Positions 25,932-40,150 of a DNA stretch of 64,000 bases are shown piece by piece. Numbering within the stretch: position 1 is the first letter of the stretch; each line of letters starts with the position of its first letter. Under the pieces are notes generated by a model, which saw only the letters and a list, made by a program, of their open reading frames with translations, searched no databases and was not told the origin of the DNA. The DNA is from Aphis gossypii (Eukaryota > Arthropoda > Insecta > Hemiptera > Aphididae): positions 84,662,604 to 84,726,603 of the forward strand of contig NC_065531.1 of assembly GCF_020184175.1 (NCBI RefSeq), given 5' to 3'. The position numbers and the translations under genes are program-made.

Positions 25932-28780
25932 TTTTAGGATCAACCGAGATGAATTTTGTTGATATTCTCTTATTACGATTCCGTGGCATTACTATAAATA
26001 TAAACGGGTAGTCTATAATACGAAAGGCTTTATTATTATATATTATATAAAGTATTTTTCTTTTTACAGAAAAAGAAACTTTTCATAATTTTTCGTGTGT
26101 ATATGGTAGCAGACAATTCTTTGTAAACCAAACATAGAAGGACTATGTATATGTTTGAAGGTCGTACGACAAATGTCCCAGGAGAATTGTTTCTCAAAAG
26201 TCAGTTTAAGAGTACTGGAAATTATAAGCGGATTTTGTTACAATTTAATTGTATTTTATTATTTCACTACTATAATAACTATTTCAGAAAAATAATTTTA
26301 CAAACATTGGATATATATTTTATATGTATTGTTATATTGAATACAAATTGTTACTCTACATTTATCTAGAAAATATGATCTATATTATAAAGTTATAACT
26401 CAATGTTTTGACAAAAGAACCTTTATCTCACGCTGTTTTAGAGTGATTTTGTCTGGAAAACTTTTTAGTAACAATCAAAACTTAATATCCCAAATGTATC
26501 TATAATAATTCAATATGAATCAATTATAAATTAAATAGTTATATAAGTACTTAAAAAGGACAATTTTTGTTTCAAATTTTAAAAACTAAAATTAGAATAA
26601 AATACAATTTTTAACAATAAAACATTAATAAAAAAAAATCCTACAACCATACCTGGTTTAAAAATATACTTATTGTTATAACTTTAAAAATTTTAGATAA
26701 ACTGAATTAAAAATGCTAGTGTGTGACTGATGTCAGTTTAAGAACACTGTTTTATAAAAACGCTGAAATGCATTTATATTTTATAATTATGTTAATAATT
26801 TAATATTAAGTGAGTTCAACAAAACTTTTGAGTGTTCAACGTTCATTCTCATAATCATCCCATGCAATTTTTTTTATTTTTTTATATATTTCAATTACCA
26901 AATCGTAAATCATCATTATTGATGACGACTATGATAATAGTTTGCACTGAAAATTATAATGAAAACTTTACGTGAACTAAAAAGTGAAAACAATATATGC
27001 TAAAAGGTAAGTAGGTATTCTTAACCTCACATAAATTCAAAATATTTCAAGATAGCCAGTAATATAATCATATTTTATAACAAATTACAATATTTTCGAA
27101 TATGTATCCTTTAACTGAATTTATTTGACTTTCATAATAATTCTGTAGTATATTATGTGCAAAATATTCTTCTGGTGTGTATAATTTATGTAGCGCAAGT
27201 TTTTTTTTCCATACCCGACATTTAGGTGAGATAATAATAATAATAATAATAAAAAAGACACTCACAGACGTTTTCTTGCGTAATAATTTTGTTTTTAATC
27301 ATCTCGGGTTGAAAAAAGTTTTAAAAAAGGATTTATGGCTTAGCAAAAAAAAAAAAAAATTAAATAATAAAATAAAAAAATAAAAATAGAGTGAGGGAAA
27401 TAATAAAATGGTGAGACAGGTGGATCAATGTTTCATGATGTATTGTTAAATTGAACGATAAGACTCCGAGATTACCATAGCTTCCTAAAGAAATGTATTA
27501 ATGTTTTTCTAATGTACAGCTGTTGAGTTCAGATTTTTGACGCACAATAGTTCTATAACATCGATGGAAATTAATCAAAACGGATAGTATTCAAAATATA
27601 TTATTGTACAAGATAATATTTTCTTTCAGTCTGCATAATAATAAGTCCAGCTGTTTACTCTAAAAATTACTTTGTTATTATTCGCACACTAATATAACTA
27701 TCCATATAAATATATACATATGGTTTAATCTAAAAATAAAAATAAATATGTTTTAAAACTGTGCTCCTCTATATCATAAAAAAATACTTTTTCATGAGAT
27801 AATTAACCAATGTGTATACTATTCTACCCTTTCCATTTTGCCCATAGGTCATCACCATCTATATAAATTGTTGTTTTTTTTTATCTAATTACTATATTAT
27901 TTCTATTTCTATTATTAACTATAAAAACTAATTATTATAATGTATTATTTATTATTATTAAATTATAATTTTATTAATATGGAACTTATTAAATAGGTAT
28001 GTTTCTTTATGAGGAACATACTTTGAAACTTAATACATTGAGAACATAAGAAATATTCTTATGTACAATTATTGAATGAATATAACATTAATACAAACAT
28101 ATTATATTAATATGTCTCTAACTTATTTAACTTGATAAATGATAATATATAAAATCAATCTGAAATGTTAAGTTTAAAAACATTGTACAAAAATCTAAAA
28201 CTACATTACCAGTTTAATAATTGTTAATTTGTGAATTGTTATATTCTGTAATAATATGATAGTAACTATCCCAACATAACGAAGCAAAACTTTAATAACT
28301 AATTTAACTAACCATGCTACTATATAATATTTATTTATTAATGGATGTTAGCAATGTGCTGCTATTACTTAATTATCTATATTTTGATTAATACACACAT
28401 TACAAACATTATATTATACTTAATTGTGGTTCATATTAAAGTGACAGAACACTATATTGTATTAATATACATTATTTTTAACCATAAAATATAAATAAAT
28501 AACCAAATTATAAAATAATCATTAAAGCGTATTAGTGATTTTCAAAAAATGAATATAATCTCATGTACTTCACACTACTGTTATTTACACTAGGACAATG
28601 CACTAAAAGAGAATACTGTCCTACGAAAAAGACAACGTTCGGTCACCATAAGTCCAAAACTATAACAAATGTGTATAGTTTTATGTTATAATCCATAACC
28701 ACATTACACGATTTAATTTTTTCTGTTTATACGATATTAAAATAGTGTACCTATTGCACTTAAATTTTGGTCAGATAATA
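25931..28780. other. AT-rich desert
   Basis: A/T-rich with an (AAT)n run near 27231-27252 and A runs near 27346. ORFs here (for example 26145-26369 and 27177-27383) lack domain signals, and the latter is largely homopolymer-derived. Confidence 0.45.
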
Positions 28781-28989
28781 TACTAAGCTAGTGGTTACTC
28801 TTAATATAGTCCGAACGATGAGACATCATCGATACGATACGATTGCTGATTGTGTTACATCACCAATTTCAAGCAGTTGTATCCCAATCATAAATCACTA
28901 TAATGTAACATTGTGCGTTGGCACATAACGAAAACATGTAAACTACTATCACGTACCTATTGTGCATCGTATATAATAGGTGCGCTACA

Positions 28990-29240
28990 CTATTGATATT
29001 TGAAGTCTACATCTCACCGATCTCCGGACTGAATATTGTTACGGTCAGTTCGAATTTCTAACACTTCCGACGTGCACAACGAGCGTCTCGAAGCTAACAA
29101 CGTGTTACAACAATGGGCGATGTTTACCTCATTCACCTCAGGGCGGATGTGATGACGACCACGACGTCTCGGAGTGTGTGACTAATTTTACCGGCGTTCG
29201 AGTGTATGATACGTACACTAATTATTATTAACATCATGGA
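28990..29240. other. G+C-richer island with a 22-codon ORF
   Basis: CG-containing words are dense. A short plus-strand ATG ORF (29113-29181, start MGDVYLIHLRADVMTTTTSR) has a good start context (AACAATGGG). On the minus strand the words CTGAG|GTGAAT and TGAG|GTAAAC could be alternative donors of a noncoding first exon. No partner exon is convincing. Confidence 0.22.
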
Positions 29241-32030
29241 ACACAATTAATTTAATCGTAAAATAAACTTGAAATTATACTAATACTACTCCCTCCCACT
29301 AACGTCCACTATAGTTTACAAACTGCACTAGTCGGTTGGCTAATTCCGATATGGTTTTACCTGAGTTCGGGGTCGTCAAGTCGAAAATATTAGTCGACTT
29401 GTACGTATTCACTGCGATATGACACCGGATAAAAATAACACTAAGCTCTGTTATGTACTATGATAGTATCCTATAGGGACTATAGGAAGGTTTTTCCATA
29501 CAACTCAAGGATAGACAGGATCGGTACTATGCTCTAGCTGTTTGACTAAGAAATATATATTTTTTAAATCTTAATATTTGGTACTATTAAGTAGCAGGGA
29601 TGGAAAAACTCTACTTTTCACAAACAAAATTCGGTATTATAATATTATATTAAACACATTTTGTTATGTTACGGGAGAAAATAAGCGAGACAAGTGAATA
29701 AATACACAATAGTGTATAAAAAATATGTCAGTGATATAACTGAGAGAAAAATCGTACTCCTAAGTTAAAAAAAAATGACTGAAAAACAGAGTACCATCAT
29801 ATCTTTCTTCAATCTTTCACCCCAGGTATTATATTCTCATTGACTCTTTATAATATCCACTAGTTCATTGTCGTTCCGGTGTTTTACGTTGTCCGGATTC
29901 GTCTTTCAGTGTACTGCATATTTTCTAGTGGTTTCATTAATAATAATGTAATAATAATTGATCTAGTCGAGTACGTGCTCAAAACAAATAATGGTACCAT
30001 TACTGCTGCAGCTGTATCAACACACTAATAATAATTTATCACAAAGGGGAAACGCGTAAGGGTGTGCACAGCTCTTGTTGATCTTTCTTCGTGAAGAGTA
30101 CATGGATCTCTTACATTCTAATATAATGTATAATATTTAGGTAAATTTGTTAGCTATGAGTTCTTATTATTACGACTAATATGCAATTATAGACAAATAA
30201 CAATAATGACATTAATGGTTTCAAGAAGACTTTATCGTAATATTTCAAGATCTATATATAATGTATTTTATTGATTGGATCTATTTTTTTCCCCTTAATT
30301 CTAATACTAATTAAATACTAAAATACGTATATATTATTGCTTAATAAAACCCAATTCTAAAACGTTGGAAAAATTACATATGTATCTTTATGAACTTTTT
30401 TCTTTGCATATATTAAATGTATACATATATAATAACAAGCAATTTCGATTACTTTTCATAGTATATATTCATAGAAATATGCAAAGGAATTATATGAAAT
30501 TATTTTAAGAAGGTTGGAGATTTGTAAATATCATCGAATGTAACTATCTAAAACAGGGTAATCCAGAAGTTTTGATAACTTTAAATGTAATCCTTTGAAA
30601 ATTATGAAACGAGTAGAATGAATTTCCATTTAAATACACACAAATACGCTGAAATTGTCTTTGTGCACATTTTCTTCGTGTAACTTTTATAGCGATCGTC
30701 AAAACTTGAATAACATATCACTATAATATTGGCTGAAAACTGTACATTTTGAAAGTAATTAGATAACTTTTCTGTATTAAATGTTTTTGTTATGCAAAAG
30801 TACGTACAAAATCATAGAAAACTATGGTGTAACTAATGACTATAGGATTATTTATTTCAATGTATTTTTTTTGTGGTGTGCTTTGGATATAAATTAATAC
30901 AGATTTTAAATTCTTACAACGAATCGTTAATAAAATATGAGAAAACGTTTTTAGATTTTGAGTGGAGCCATGAAGCTGTGCATATAATATAGAGTACCTT
31001 TATAGATTTTATTATGGCATGTTTTATTTATTTATTTCATTTTTTTTTTTTTTTTTTTTGGTAAGCACTTTTTAGAATATTAAATGTTCTTCACTACTTT
31101 TGTATATCGTACCCACTCGATAGTAACTTGCGTACCTATCATTTTACTTTATATGTATATATAAAAATAACAAAATTATATCAAAGAAAAAAGAGTTTTA
31201 AAATGAAAAACTATGAAACAAAAATTGTTCAGTTTAAAGTAATATTATGTAATATCTCAAAAATTAAATTAAATTATACATCTAACAAACCAATCCAAGT
31301 TACCTGAATTCAAAATTACGGATATGATATGATACATTTATATGTAGTATACTATACACATAATTATTTAAATACATTAAAAGTTATAACAGTTCATGCT
31401 TTTTTATATTTCTTTAACTATAAAGTAATATATTAAGTACCCACAATAATTTAGGGCAACAATTATACAACCATTTTTCAAGTCTTCTGATTTTAAAAAA
31501 TTAAAATATATTTATAAGGAAATGAAATAAAGAAACGTACAGACGACTGTATTCAAATTTGGAACAATAAAAAGTATAGGTATGAATATTCATATATTTA
31601 TGTGTGTGTATATTATTTCATTATTTGATTATGTGTTAATAGTTACAATTTAATATTTATTATGCTAAAATAATCAAAGTCTGATAGTTAAAAATATAAA
31701 TGATAAGGTAATGAAAGTTTTATATTGTCGATACCAAACGAATCGTATTAATTTATTATTATCGTATTAATAATTAATATAATACAACTACAGATTACAA
31801 TCGTTCACACAAACTACAAATTTCCATAGAAATCAAAATAATTTTATAATTACTTTAAATTCGAGCTATTACACAATAGGAATTATTAAACGTTTTTAAA
31901 ACACATAAAGATAATTCTTCAAAATCCACATCAACACTCATTATGAGGTAAAATTATGTGTAACGTCAAAATTGTTCGATTTAAATCGTAAATATACCAC
32001 TCAGTGGTCAATGGCTGTAGATTATGAATA
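29241..32030. other. AT-rich interval
   Basis: Includes a 20-base T run at 31040-31059 and another richer patch near 30000-30110 without an open frame. No gene is supportable. Confidence 0.45.
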
Positions 32031-32081
32031 TAATATACCATTCAATATGTTGTCGTGCTTATAGTTCATCAACAATCTCAC

Positions 32082-32354
32082 CTGAGACAAATTTATAAGG
32101 GATTTGACGTCGAAATCTGTGTTTTTCTCGTCGGTTGTTTCATCTGATTTTTCCACACCTCCCACTCTGCTTATATAAGGTTCCGGATGAACTGTTAATA
32201 ATAAATGATGTATTGGCAAACACGCGACGATTCCGTGTCACGGCCGCCTTTTGAGCCATGCCCATCCATCTGCGACGGCGTTCATACTCGGCGGCGGCAA
32301 CACGTCGATGAATCCCCAAGACACCTGCGCTTGGGTCCCACGGAAATCAAAGGT
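32082..32354 (-). CDS. Possible minus-strand exon with one in-frame TGA
   Basis: The minus strand shows TTTTCTTTGCAG|ACC, with the exon starting at 32354, and CTCAG|GTGAGA, with the exon ending at 32082. Both are near-consensus splice sites. The interval is 273 bases (91 codons, phase 0 at both ends) and is open except for a TGA at 32240-32238. The first part reads TFDFRGTQAQVSWGFIDVLP and the part after TGA ends KSLINLSQ. It may be a terminal exon, a pseudogenised exon, or mostly untranslated leader, since a TATA/initiator arrangement lies inside it. No domain is recognised. Confidence 0.25.
32145..32177 (-). promoter_or_regulatory. Minus-strand TATA and initiator-like site
   Basis: TATATAAG (32177-32170, part of the palindrome CTTATATAAG) lies 32 bases before the A of TCAGAT (+1 at 32145). 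An ATG follows at 32143, and the consensus donor CAG|GTGAGA lies about 63 bases downstream. This could be a promoter with a short first exon. TCAGAT differs from the TCAKTY consensus at one position. Confidence 0.28.
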
Positions 32355-32720
32355 CTGCAAAGAAAACGTGATGGGTAGTCAATTCCGGAGCCCTCCGTGC
32401 AACTTTCATTATACCATTTTTCTCGCCCCAAAAACACTATACACCGCTCTACGCTCTGGTCGGGTGGCGCGATAAATCTCCGTTTTTGAGTACCGTCACG
32501 TACGCATTCTCCGGCAAACCTGTCTGGTCCCGTTGAGCAAATATTATATCCGCATAAATTCTAATCTACAATACCGTCTGCCATCATAAAAACGCAAAAC
32601 CCGAACGGTATCGTGATGTGTGCGCGTGTATATAAGTGTACACTCGGTACAAGAGGTAAATCGGGAAGCGGAAACACGAGGAAAGGTGTTAGGTGTATGG
32701 ATGATTAAGGTTTTGTGTGG
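32355..32720. other. Continuation of the 32-kb CpG-rich island
   Basis: Many CG words, and a plus-strand TATATAAG at 32629-32636 without a matching initiator 30 bases on. A 74-codon plus-strand frame (32251-32475) is antisense to the proposed minus exon and is treated as its shadow. Confidence 0.3.
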
Positions 32721-35290
32721 TTGGATGGAGGAGGAGATGTTTTGTCGGTTGGTAAGGGATTAGACGCAGACGGTGGATGAAAAAATACATATACAAACAG
32801 ATAACGCTATACTTAGTGTTATTCAGACGACAGTTATCGATGAGATATTGATGGTGCTCGTATTTTATATAAACGTAAACAAACGACGACGATAATAATA
32901 TGCCCCCGTGGAGTGTCACAGTTATTTTCTTATTGTATTTTTGCGTTTTGTTTTTCAAAATTATATTCAAATTGTATTTCTGCCGTTAAGCATAATATCG
33001 AGATCATGACACATGACGATATTATTATAATAGAAATCAAATGCGATCGAGGCTTAACCATGTGCATTAATGTTATCATGATAAATTGTACCCAACATTA
33101 AAAACGTGCTATATGCATTCTCGTTTGAATAAATATCGGGTCAATTTTGGAAAACTTTAATCTTACGTTAATCGTACATAACTACATTATATTATCATAA
33201 TATTATGATCAAACTAAACACATACGTATACCATCAGCTACTAGCAAAACATAATTTATAGTATCTAATTAAAGTCAAATTAATTAAGTCAATAAATATA
33301 CAAACGGCAACATCAAATTTCTATACCAACATATTAGGTTAATGTATGTGTTTATTAGTTATTTGAAAATCAAAAAAAAAGGGGACACGAGTACACACTG
33401 CTCTTAAAACACACAAATTAAAGAATAGATATGATTTTTCGGAAGTGAAATTTAATTTTTGTTACTTTTAATAATTTGTATTACATTTATAATTGAATTT
33501 ATTGAAACGAAATATGCAAAATTGTATGATAATAAATTGGTAAAAAATATATCGTTATTTAATTAAGCTCATTTGAAGACCAATAGCAATAATATTATAT
33601 TAATAAGTACTTGCAGTCCTATTATTATAATATTGTTTTAACACGAGTACAGATTTAATTATCGTGGTAGATACAAAAAACATTAATCCAGTTTTCCAAT
33701 GAATACAACATTCAACATAAATATTTCCACAATGAAATTAAATAAAAAAAAAAAAAAAAGGTTATAACTTTTGTATAGGTAATGACTCTTATACAGTTAT
33801 CAGAGTATACCATTATTTACAGAAAAAATATACAATAAAGGTCATTATTCAGATTAAAATTTAAACTCCCGGCTTTGCTTTGTTTATTTTCATGAAGTAT
33901 TAAAATTCATATTTTAAATAAAACATAAAGCATATAGATGAAATAAATCGTTTTCATAAACACAACATAATATTCAAAATATTTCAAATCGAACTTAAAA
34001 TGTCTTAAATATTTTAACTGTTGCTTTATACATGCTATTTTTCTTAAATTTTTATTAGAGATAAACAAAATGTACAATATATACACAATAAGCTTATGTA
34101 TTAATAGTGAAAAGAACATAAAGATGAATTAGCTTATGTATACTTAAAAAAAAAAAATACTTAAGAGGCTAACATTTAAATCAATATGCATTCGTATTAC
34201 AGTATTCTCATAAAATACTTTATTAATTAAGGTTTAAACTTTAAAATTTATATAGACTATGTATATATATTGATTACATATGAATCTACCAAAATGTAAA
34301 TAATAAATAAAACAATTGGGTACATACAATTTGATAACTCTTAGGTATACAACTGATTTGAAATTTGCTTAAATACATATAATTATATATCATTATAATT
34401 TAAATTTAGAAAACAATATATTAATATTTTATGGATAATATTAGCATTGAATATAGATAACATACTATAAAGTTTACTCGATGGTATTAAGTTATAAATG
34501 AGTATTATAAAATAAATTCCTAGACAAATTTGGAAGTTATTACATTTTTTTCGATCCAAGTATAATAATATTAACTATACAAAAAGGATCTTTCACTACT
34601 AAAGTTTAATTTCATGCGGTATGTAACCCACTAGAGACAATGTTATAAGTTTTGAGGTCTGATGAAAGTCTTTGATATTCGGGATTGTGGTTCCTGTGTA
34701 AAACATTGTTTTATATATTATTATGTCTTATGGTCCCATATTATTAAAGAAAAAGGCATACTGTTTTCTTCGGTTTTCAGTATCTCTCTACCTACAGCTT
34801 ATCGTCATCACAAAATAATATTATATTGATTTTTAAAACTTAACATTATTCGATCTACTACACTTTTGATTTACTGTTATAAATTTTATAAAATACACAT
34901 ATTTTTAAATCATCAAAAAAATGATGATTTTTTTTTTTTTTTTGTAATGATATACAAGTTAGTCGTAAACTATTCTAAATAATTATCTGACACTATTTAT
35001 ATTAAAAAGGTTTATATATAATATGTGTGTGTTTTAGATAACTTGAGTATAGAAAATAGGAGTTTTATATACTATTTCATAATCAGACAAAAAATTGGAA
35101 AAAAAATTCAAAATTCACAAGTAAATTTCAGAGTGTGTAATGAAATATAAATTAATTGATCTGAAAATACCAGATATAATCCATTGAATTTGTTTATTAT
35201 ATTTCGTTTTCTCATTATATTTTAAATTATTTAAGACAATTTGTAACTAGTACTAGCTTTTCTTTGGTCAGTTTAATTGTGTTAGTATTA
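32721..35290. other. AT-rich interval
   Basis: Homopolymer-rich A/T sequence, including A and T runs near 33745, 34147 and 34930. Short frames are low in complexity. No feature is supportable. Confidence 0.45.
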
Positions 35291-35329
35291 GGTAATCCAG
35301 TTATTTTTAATTTTTTTTTTTTTTTTTAA

Positions 35330-35990
35330 TTTAATTTATATGGTTTCTTATTAATATTGATATTTTGATTAACCATAATATAACGACTTAACTGTAGAAA
35401 TAATAAATAATGATCAGTAATTATTAGAAAGTCTATAAAAGCTGCGTTAATAACATAAGAATTATAATTATCTCTGACGAATATATTGATTGACACTACT
35501 GTTGTATATGGGTTCGAATATTAAACAATTGATATATTGATTGAAGTTAAAATAATTTAGTAAATCTAAATACATTGTTGTTGAGTTAGTAGTATTAAAT
35601 AGATTCATGTTAATATCTCCTATAGGATTAGTGAAATATGTTTATAGGAATTAACTATATTGGTTATGATTGTGCTTATATTTGCAATAAATGTAATTGT
35701 GTTACCACTTGAAAATATGTAAACTGATAATATTCATATTTTATTTTTTTAAATGTTATTGTTGTAAACATACAATAAGCATATAGTATTTTTAATTTTA
35801 TCATATCATGAAGTATAATATAATTTATAGTAAGTAATACTAAACCGTTGGATTTGAGTGTATTAATTATTTAATTTGCTAGTATTTTGATACCTAGGTA
35901 TTTTTCCGAGTCATGATTCTATTGTAATTATTATAAGATTTTTATTATTAATAGCAATGTTAAGAAACTCGGGTCCGAAAAGTGGTTTGT
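35330..35990 (-). mobile_element. Decayed LINE endonuclease domain
   Basis: Read on the minus strand, three frames give the ordered signature of the APE-type endonuclease of Jockey/CR1-like non-LTR retrotransposons. NKNLIIITIES*LGKIPRYQ (about 35950-35890) matches the T-E-(S/T)-W-L block, with Trp replaced by stop at 35913-35911. GDIN (35620-35609) is followed by NLFNTTNSTTMYLDLLNYF and FNQYIN. IDFLIITDHY (about 35436-35407) matches the C-terminal I-D...D-H-Y block. Reading frames shift between blocks and contain stops, so the copy is dead. The reverse transcriptase is not recognisable downstream, and an A run on this strand follows near 35328. Family level is uncertain; domain identity is good. 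Confidence 0.72.
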
Positions 35991-38960
35991 AAGCTCCTCG
36001 TTTTAAAAAACATATTATGTTCAAACCGGAATGCTAATTTAAAAATACCAACCATACAGAGATTTTATTGTTGTATTACCTTTATCAATTATACAAAAAG
36101 AGGCATAATCTCGGTTATTAATTATAATCAATATTGTAATTTTTCTTACTTTTTAAAATAATAAATATAAACAAAAAACCATAGATTTACAAAAACCTAA
36201 TATTTAGATAATTAGTCAAATATATTACAATATAATATGAAATATAGAAAATTTTTGTAAGATAAAACAAACAATTAATAAACTGTATAAGCATTTAAAA
36301 TAATATGTTTAGATTAAAATTTCTTTAAATATGTACTAGGCGTTATTTTAGTGATTTTTCAATATTTTTCTTCCTTCTTTACAAAAAGAACTATGTTGGT
36401 GATCAAAACGGATTTATAATTACTTTATTTAGCCATTGATCTCGTATTTGAATAAAGAATTCTTTTTTTCTTTGGTTAGACGTTAAATTATGTATATTTT
36501 GCTAATAGTAGTCCAATTTCTGAACTGCATATTCGCATTCAATTAACAAACTTTTAAAATTTAAATAAATGAAGGTAGTACACCACAACTTTTATGAGGT
36601 TCTCTCTCCCTATGATCCTAATTATTTCACCCCTAATACTATTGATTATATTTTAACTTGGGGGAATTCAATTAAGTATTAAGTATTAACTCGTGTTGCT
36701 GAAATATTATCGTACTGCACTGACTGGTGAAAAAGTGTACACGTTTATCGTGTTTAGTTACTGGGTTTCACGAACTCCGACATCAATAAATCCAGCTTAA
36801 ATAAATAATATGGATCAACATAAATCATAATAGCAATATATCGGCATTAAAATTGTAAAAATAAAAAAAATATATAAGAAGCTATCGGACTTCCCATCGG
36901 GATCGTACCGAACTGTAATAAGAAAATGCAGTCGGGGAGTGGCAAAACGCAATAAAGCGTTTACTTTCCATCGTTTTTATATCACTCTGCCCAAACCCTC
37001 CCTGCGGCAGAGACAAGGGTTGCGTTATTTTGGAGGGTTGTTTCAGCCCGATTTGTAACTGTTAGTTTAAATTAAATTGTACGGTCCCTACAAAGTAGTG
37101 AACAGACAGATATATAGTGAAAGAGAGCTCGACGAGTCTCGTATTATAACGCTATTCCGTGCGTATAAAGTTCGCATTATTATTATTACAGCAAACGAGA
37201 ACATCAGCACAGGGGTAGGGATATGAACAATTCGTTATATCCGTAATATGAAATTTGATTTAGTTTTATGAAAGGGATAGGGAAGTTTTTATTTTATTTT
37301 ATAAGCCCGATGTTACTTAACATATAAAAGGATATATTATATAAATATATACAACCGATGGCACACTAGTTGTTACGGTATTATGTGTACGTGTTTTTGT
37401 TCCGTCGGATTTTTCAAAGGATCAACACCGTTTGTCTAATTCAATTTTAAATATTCGTGACAAAGTTTTAAAATATTTTATTTTACCAAAATTATGATAC
37501 AAATAACAAAATGTTAGACTGTTTCGGAAAAATATTTCTATTTTAAAATAAATATTGCATAATACAAAAATACAACTCGAGCTGTGGCTGTGAGTATTAC
37601 AATTTGTTTAAATTGTATTATGAATAAGATAATTGATCTATTTGTTTAATTAATAACGTATATCAGTTCAAAATAATAAATATTTGCAACATAATAATAT
37701 GTCGAATTAATGTCATATTGTTTTTGTATTTTAATTAATATTTTCAACTATTTAAATAAAACAAAAACCTATTTAGTAATTTTAAATAATTTATAGTGTC
37801 AGTTATAAGACTTATCAAGCTCATAATATGTGACATCAAGCTTCATTGCTTAGGCACTTTACTTTAGTTGTGGTAACTCTGTTAAATTATTTTTCTGTAT
37901 AGTGATTTTTTCACATAGCTTCGTTACACAATTTAACAAAAAAAAATACATTTTCAATATGAATCTAAAAATTTAAAATTTAAATATTAAATTGTACGTA
38001 TTTATATTCCTCTTAAACATACCCATACTCCGGAATTTTCTAAATTAAATATAATATACATAAGTTGTAGTATGTGCAAATTATACCCCTAAAAATGCGT
38101 TCAGCGAGAATCAGCAGCGATCTACCCGTTTTTAAGTACTAAAATGCGTAAATGTGTGCCTCTTGACATTTTCAAGTACTCAATTGTTCTGGTAAGAGCT
38201 ATAAAATAAATATCAAAAATGATGGAAAGATTGTTTTATATTTGAAAATGTTATATCATAATAATATATTAGTTCAAAATGTTTATACCAAGTTGAATAA
38301 TAAGAGTACTACAATATTTTCAAAATAAAAAGTTAATACTTATATACTAAAAGATCTTCCTCTACTTTTTATTTTATATTTAAAGTAGTATAAATAAATA
38401 AATTTCCATATAAAGTGCTTATTTTATAATAATATAGTCCTCAAAGAATTATATTATTGGGTTCATAATACCATGTATCATAAAGTATTAACAATTTTGA
38501 TTTGTTAATATTATTATAACATAAAATCAATCATATTTTAAATTTAGAAATGGATATCTTTGGAATTCAAAAGAATATATGTATGTGTACAACATTTTTT
38601 TTTTAAATACCTTTTCAAGTTTGGGTTTAATTTAATAAGTTCTTAATGCACAATTTATAATTAAAACTATGGAATAATCGTATCAGTTTTTTTTGTATAT
38701 AAAAATAAGATGACCAAGATAATGAATATTTCAAATAATATAACTGAATAAGTTTTACAATTTTCATTAAGTCTGTAGTCTGTATTTGACTTATTTAAAT
38801 TGTTAGTGTTTATATTAATATAATAATAAAATTAATTACTTAAAATATCCAATCTTATGTAGAAAATGTAATATTTTCACTCATTCAATTAAATATCAAC
38901 ATTTATCGCTCCACTCAAAATCTAAATTAAATGTGATGTTGTATTTAATTAATGGTTGAT
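35991..38960. other. AT-rich interval with a small island at 36.9-37.2 kb
   Basis: The patch at 36880-37230 has a higher G+C content (for example CCCTCCCTGCGGCAGAGACA at about 36997-37016) but no open frame or paired splice sites. The rest is A/T-rich. Confidence 0.4.
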
Positions 38961-38970
38961 TATATTATAA

Positions 38971-39189
38971 AATAGAATCATCCAATTTAAAAATTGTAAC
39001 GAGAAAATCACAATGATGATTGATGAACAGCAAATGACAACAGAGGATTAAACAGATGATGAGGAAATATCAGCAGTGACTCCTTCTCGTAAAACCTACT
39101 GTTCAAAATGTATTATTGAAATAACACATATTATACTTGATGGGTGGATGATATTTCAATGGATTAAACTTATTTTTAAAATACTTTAA
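38971..39189 (+). pseudogene. Decayed coding fragment of unknown family
   Basis: A plus-strand frame of 72 codons contains one internal stop (TAA, 39049-39051). Before it the reading is acidic and glutamine-rich (MMIDEQQMTTED). After it comes TDDEEISAVTPSRKTYCSKC with a C-x2-C pair, then a hydrophobic end. Composition departs sharply from the A/T flanks. A transposase relic (acidic stretch followed by a Cys pair) is possible, but no catalytic motif is visible. The fragment could also be fortuitous. Confidence 0.28.
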
Positions 39190-40150
39190 TTTTATACTGT
39201 GCGTTGTCATATTCTTATCATAAACATAATTAAATTCATATTAAAAAATCGATATTATTCTTGAATTGAAATACTTATGTGCTTAATTAAAACATTATTA
39301 TTATTTTTATTTGTTATATAAATATTAACAAACTATAAACTGTATAATAATAATATATATAATATTATTTTAATAAGTAAATTTGACTAACTTATATAAT
39401 AATTTATTGTTAGAATAACATGATGTGACACGAGTAAAATAAATATACATTGATATTAATCAAAAATATCATTAATATATTTTTGACACATTTATTTAAT
39501 ATTTAGTGGATTTAATTGAATAGACAGTTTTCGATTCATGTGGTGGATAGCATTTAGGGTATTAAAATTTAATATAAAATCAAACCCACTGTAATAATAT
39601 GTTTTGTTATATGATTCTGTTTCGATATTTATATATTTAATAGACCGGAGTAATGTTTTTTGTCTGGATGCAATAATATTTTATTATACATTTTTGTTTT
39701 CACTCCGAGTAAATTACGTTTTATTGCTTTAACTTTAGCGTCATGATTGTGTGTATATTTTATTGTTGTTTCGTATTTATTATTTATTTACCCATACATA
39801 TATGTAAACCTCAGATGAGTGTTCTTTTGATAAATCAAAAACATTAAAAAAATTGTATAAAAACTCATTCGTTAAAAAATAATTTAGTTATTAAAAATTA
39901 TTTAAACTCATTCAAATACTACAATAATTAAATTTCATTGCATTTTAATTTACCAAGAATATAATCTATTTAGTATTTTTACGTCATCTTTGTGCGTCAC
40001 GATGATTTAATATCAAAAACTACACTAGCCCTTCTTAACACAAAGTACTTCATGATATATTATAAACAATTTGTATTTATGTCGTTCCCAATTTTATTTA
40101 CTTCTTGTCACTTTTCAGCTAATTAATGGATTATTTACTTTACTCTGCGG
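39190..40150. other. AT-rich interval
   Basis: A/T-rich sequence without a supportable gene or repeat. Confidence 0.45.

Noticed and set aside
27177..27383. 68-codon plus-strand frame and its antisense partner
   Set aside because: Driven by (AAT)n and poly-A runs.
35505..35525. GGGTTCGAAT-type tRNA T-loop word
   Set aside because: No acceptor, D or anticodon stems can be built around it. It lies within the decayed LINE segment.
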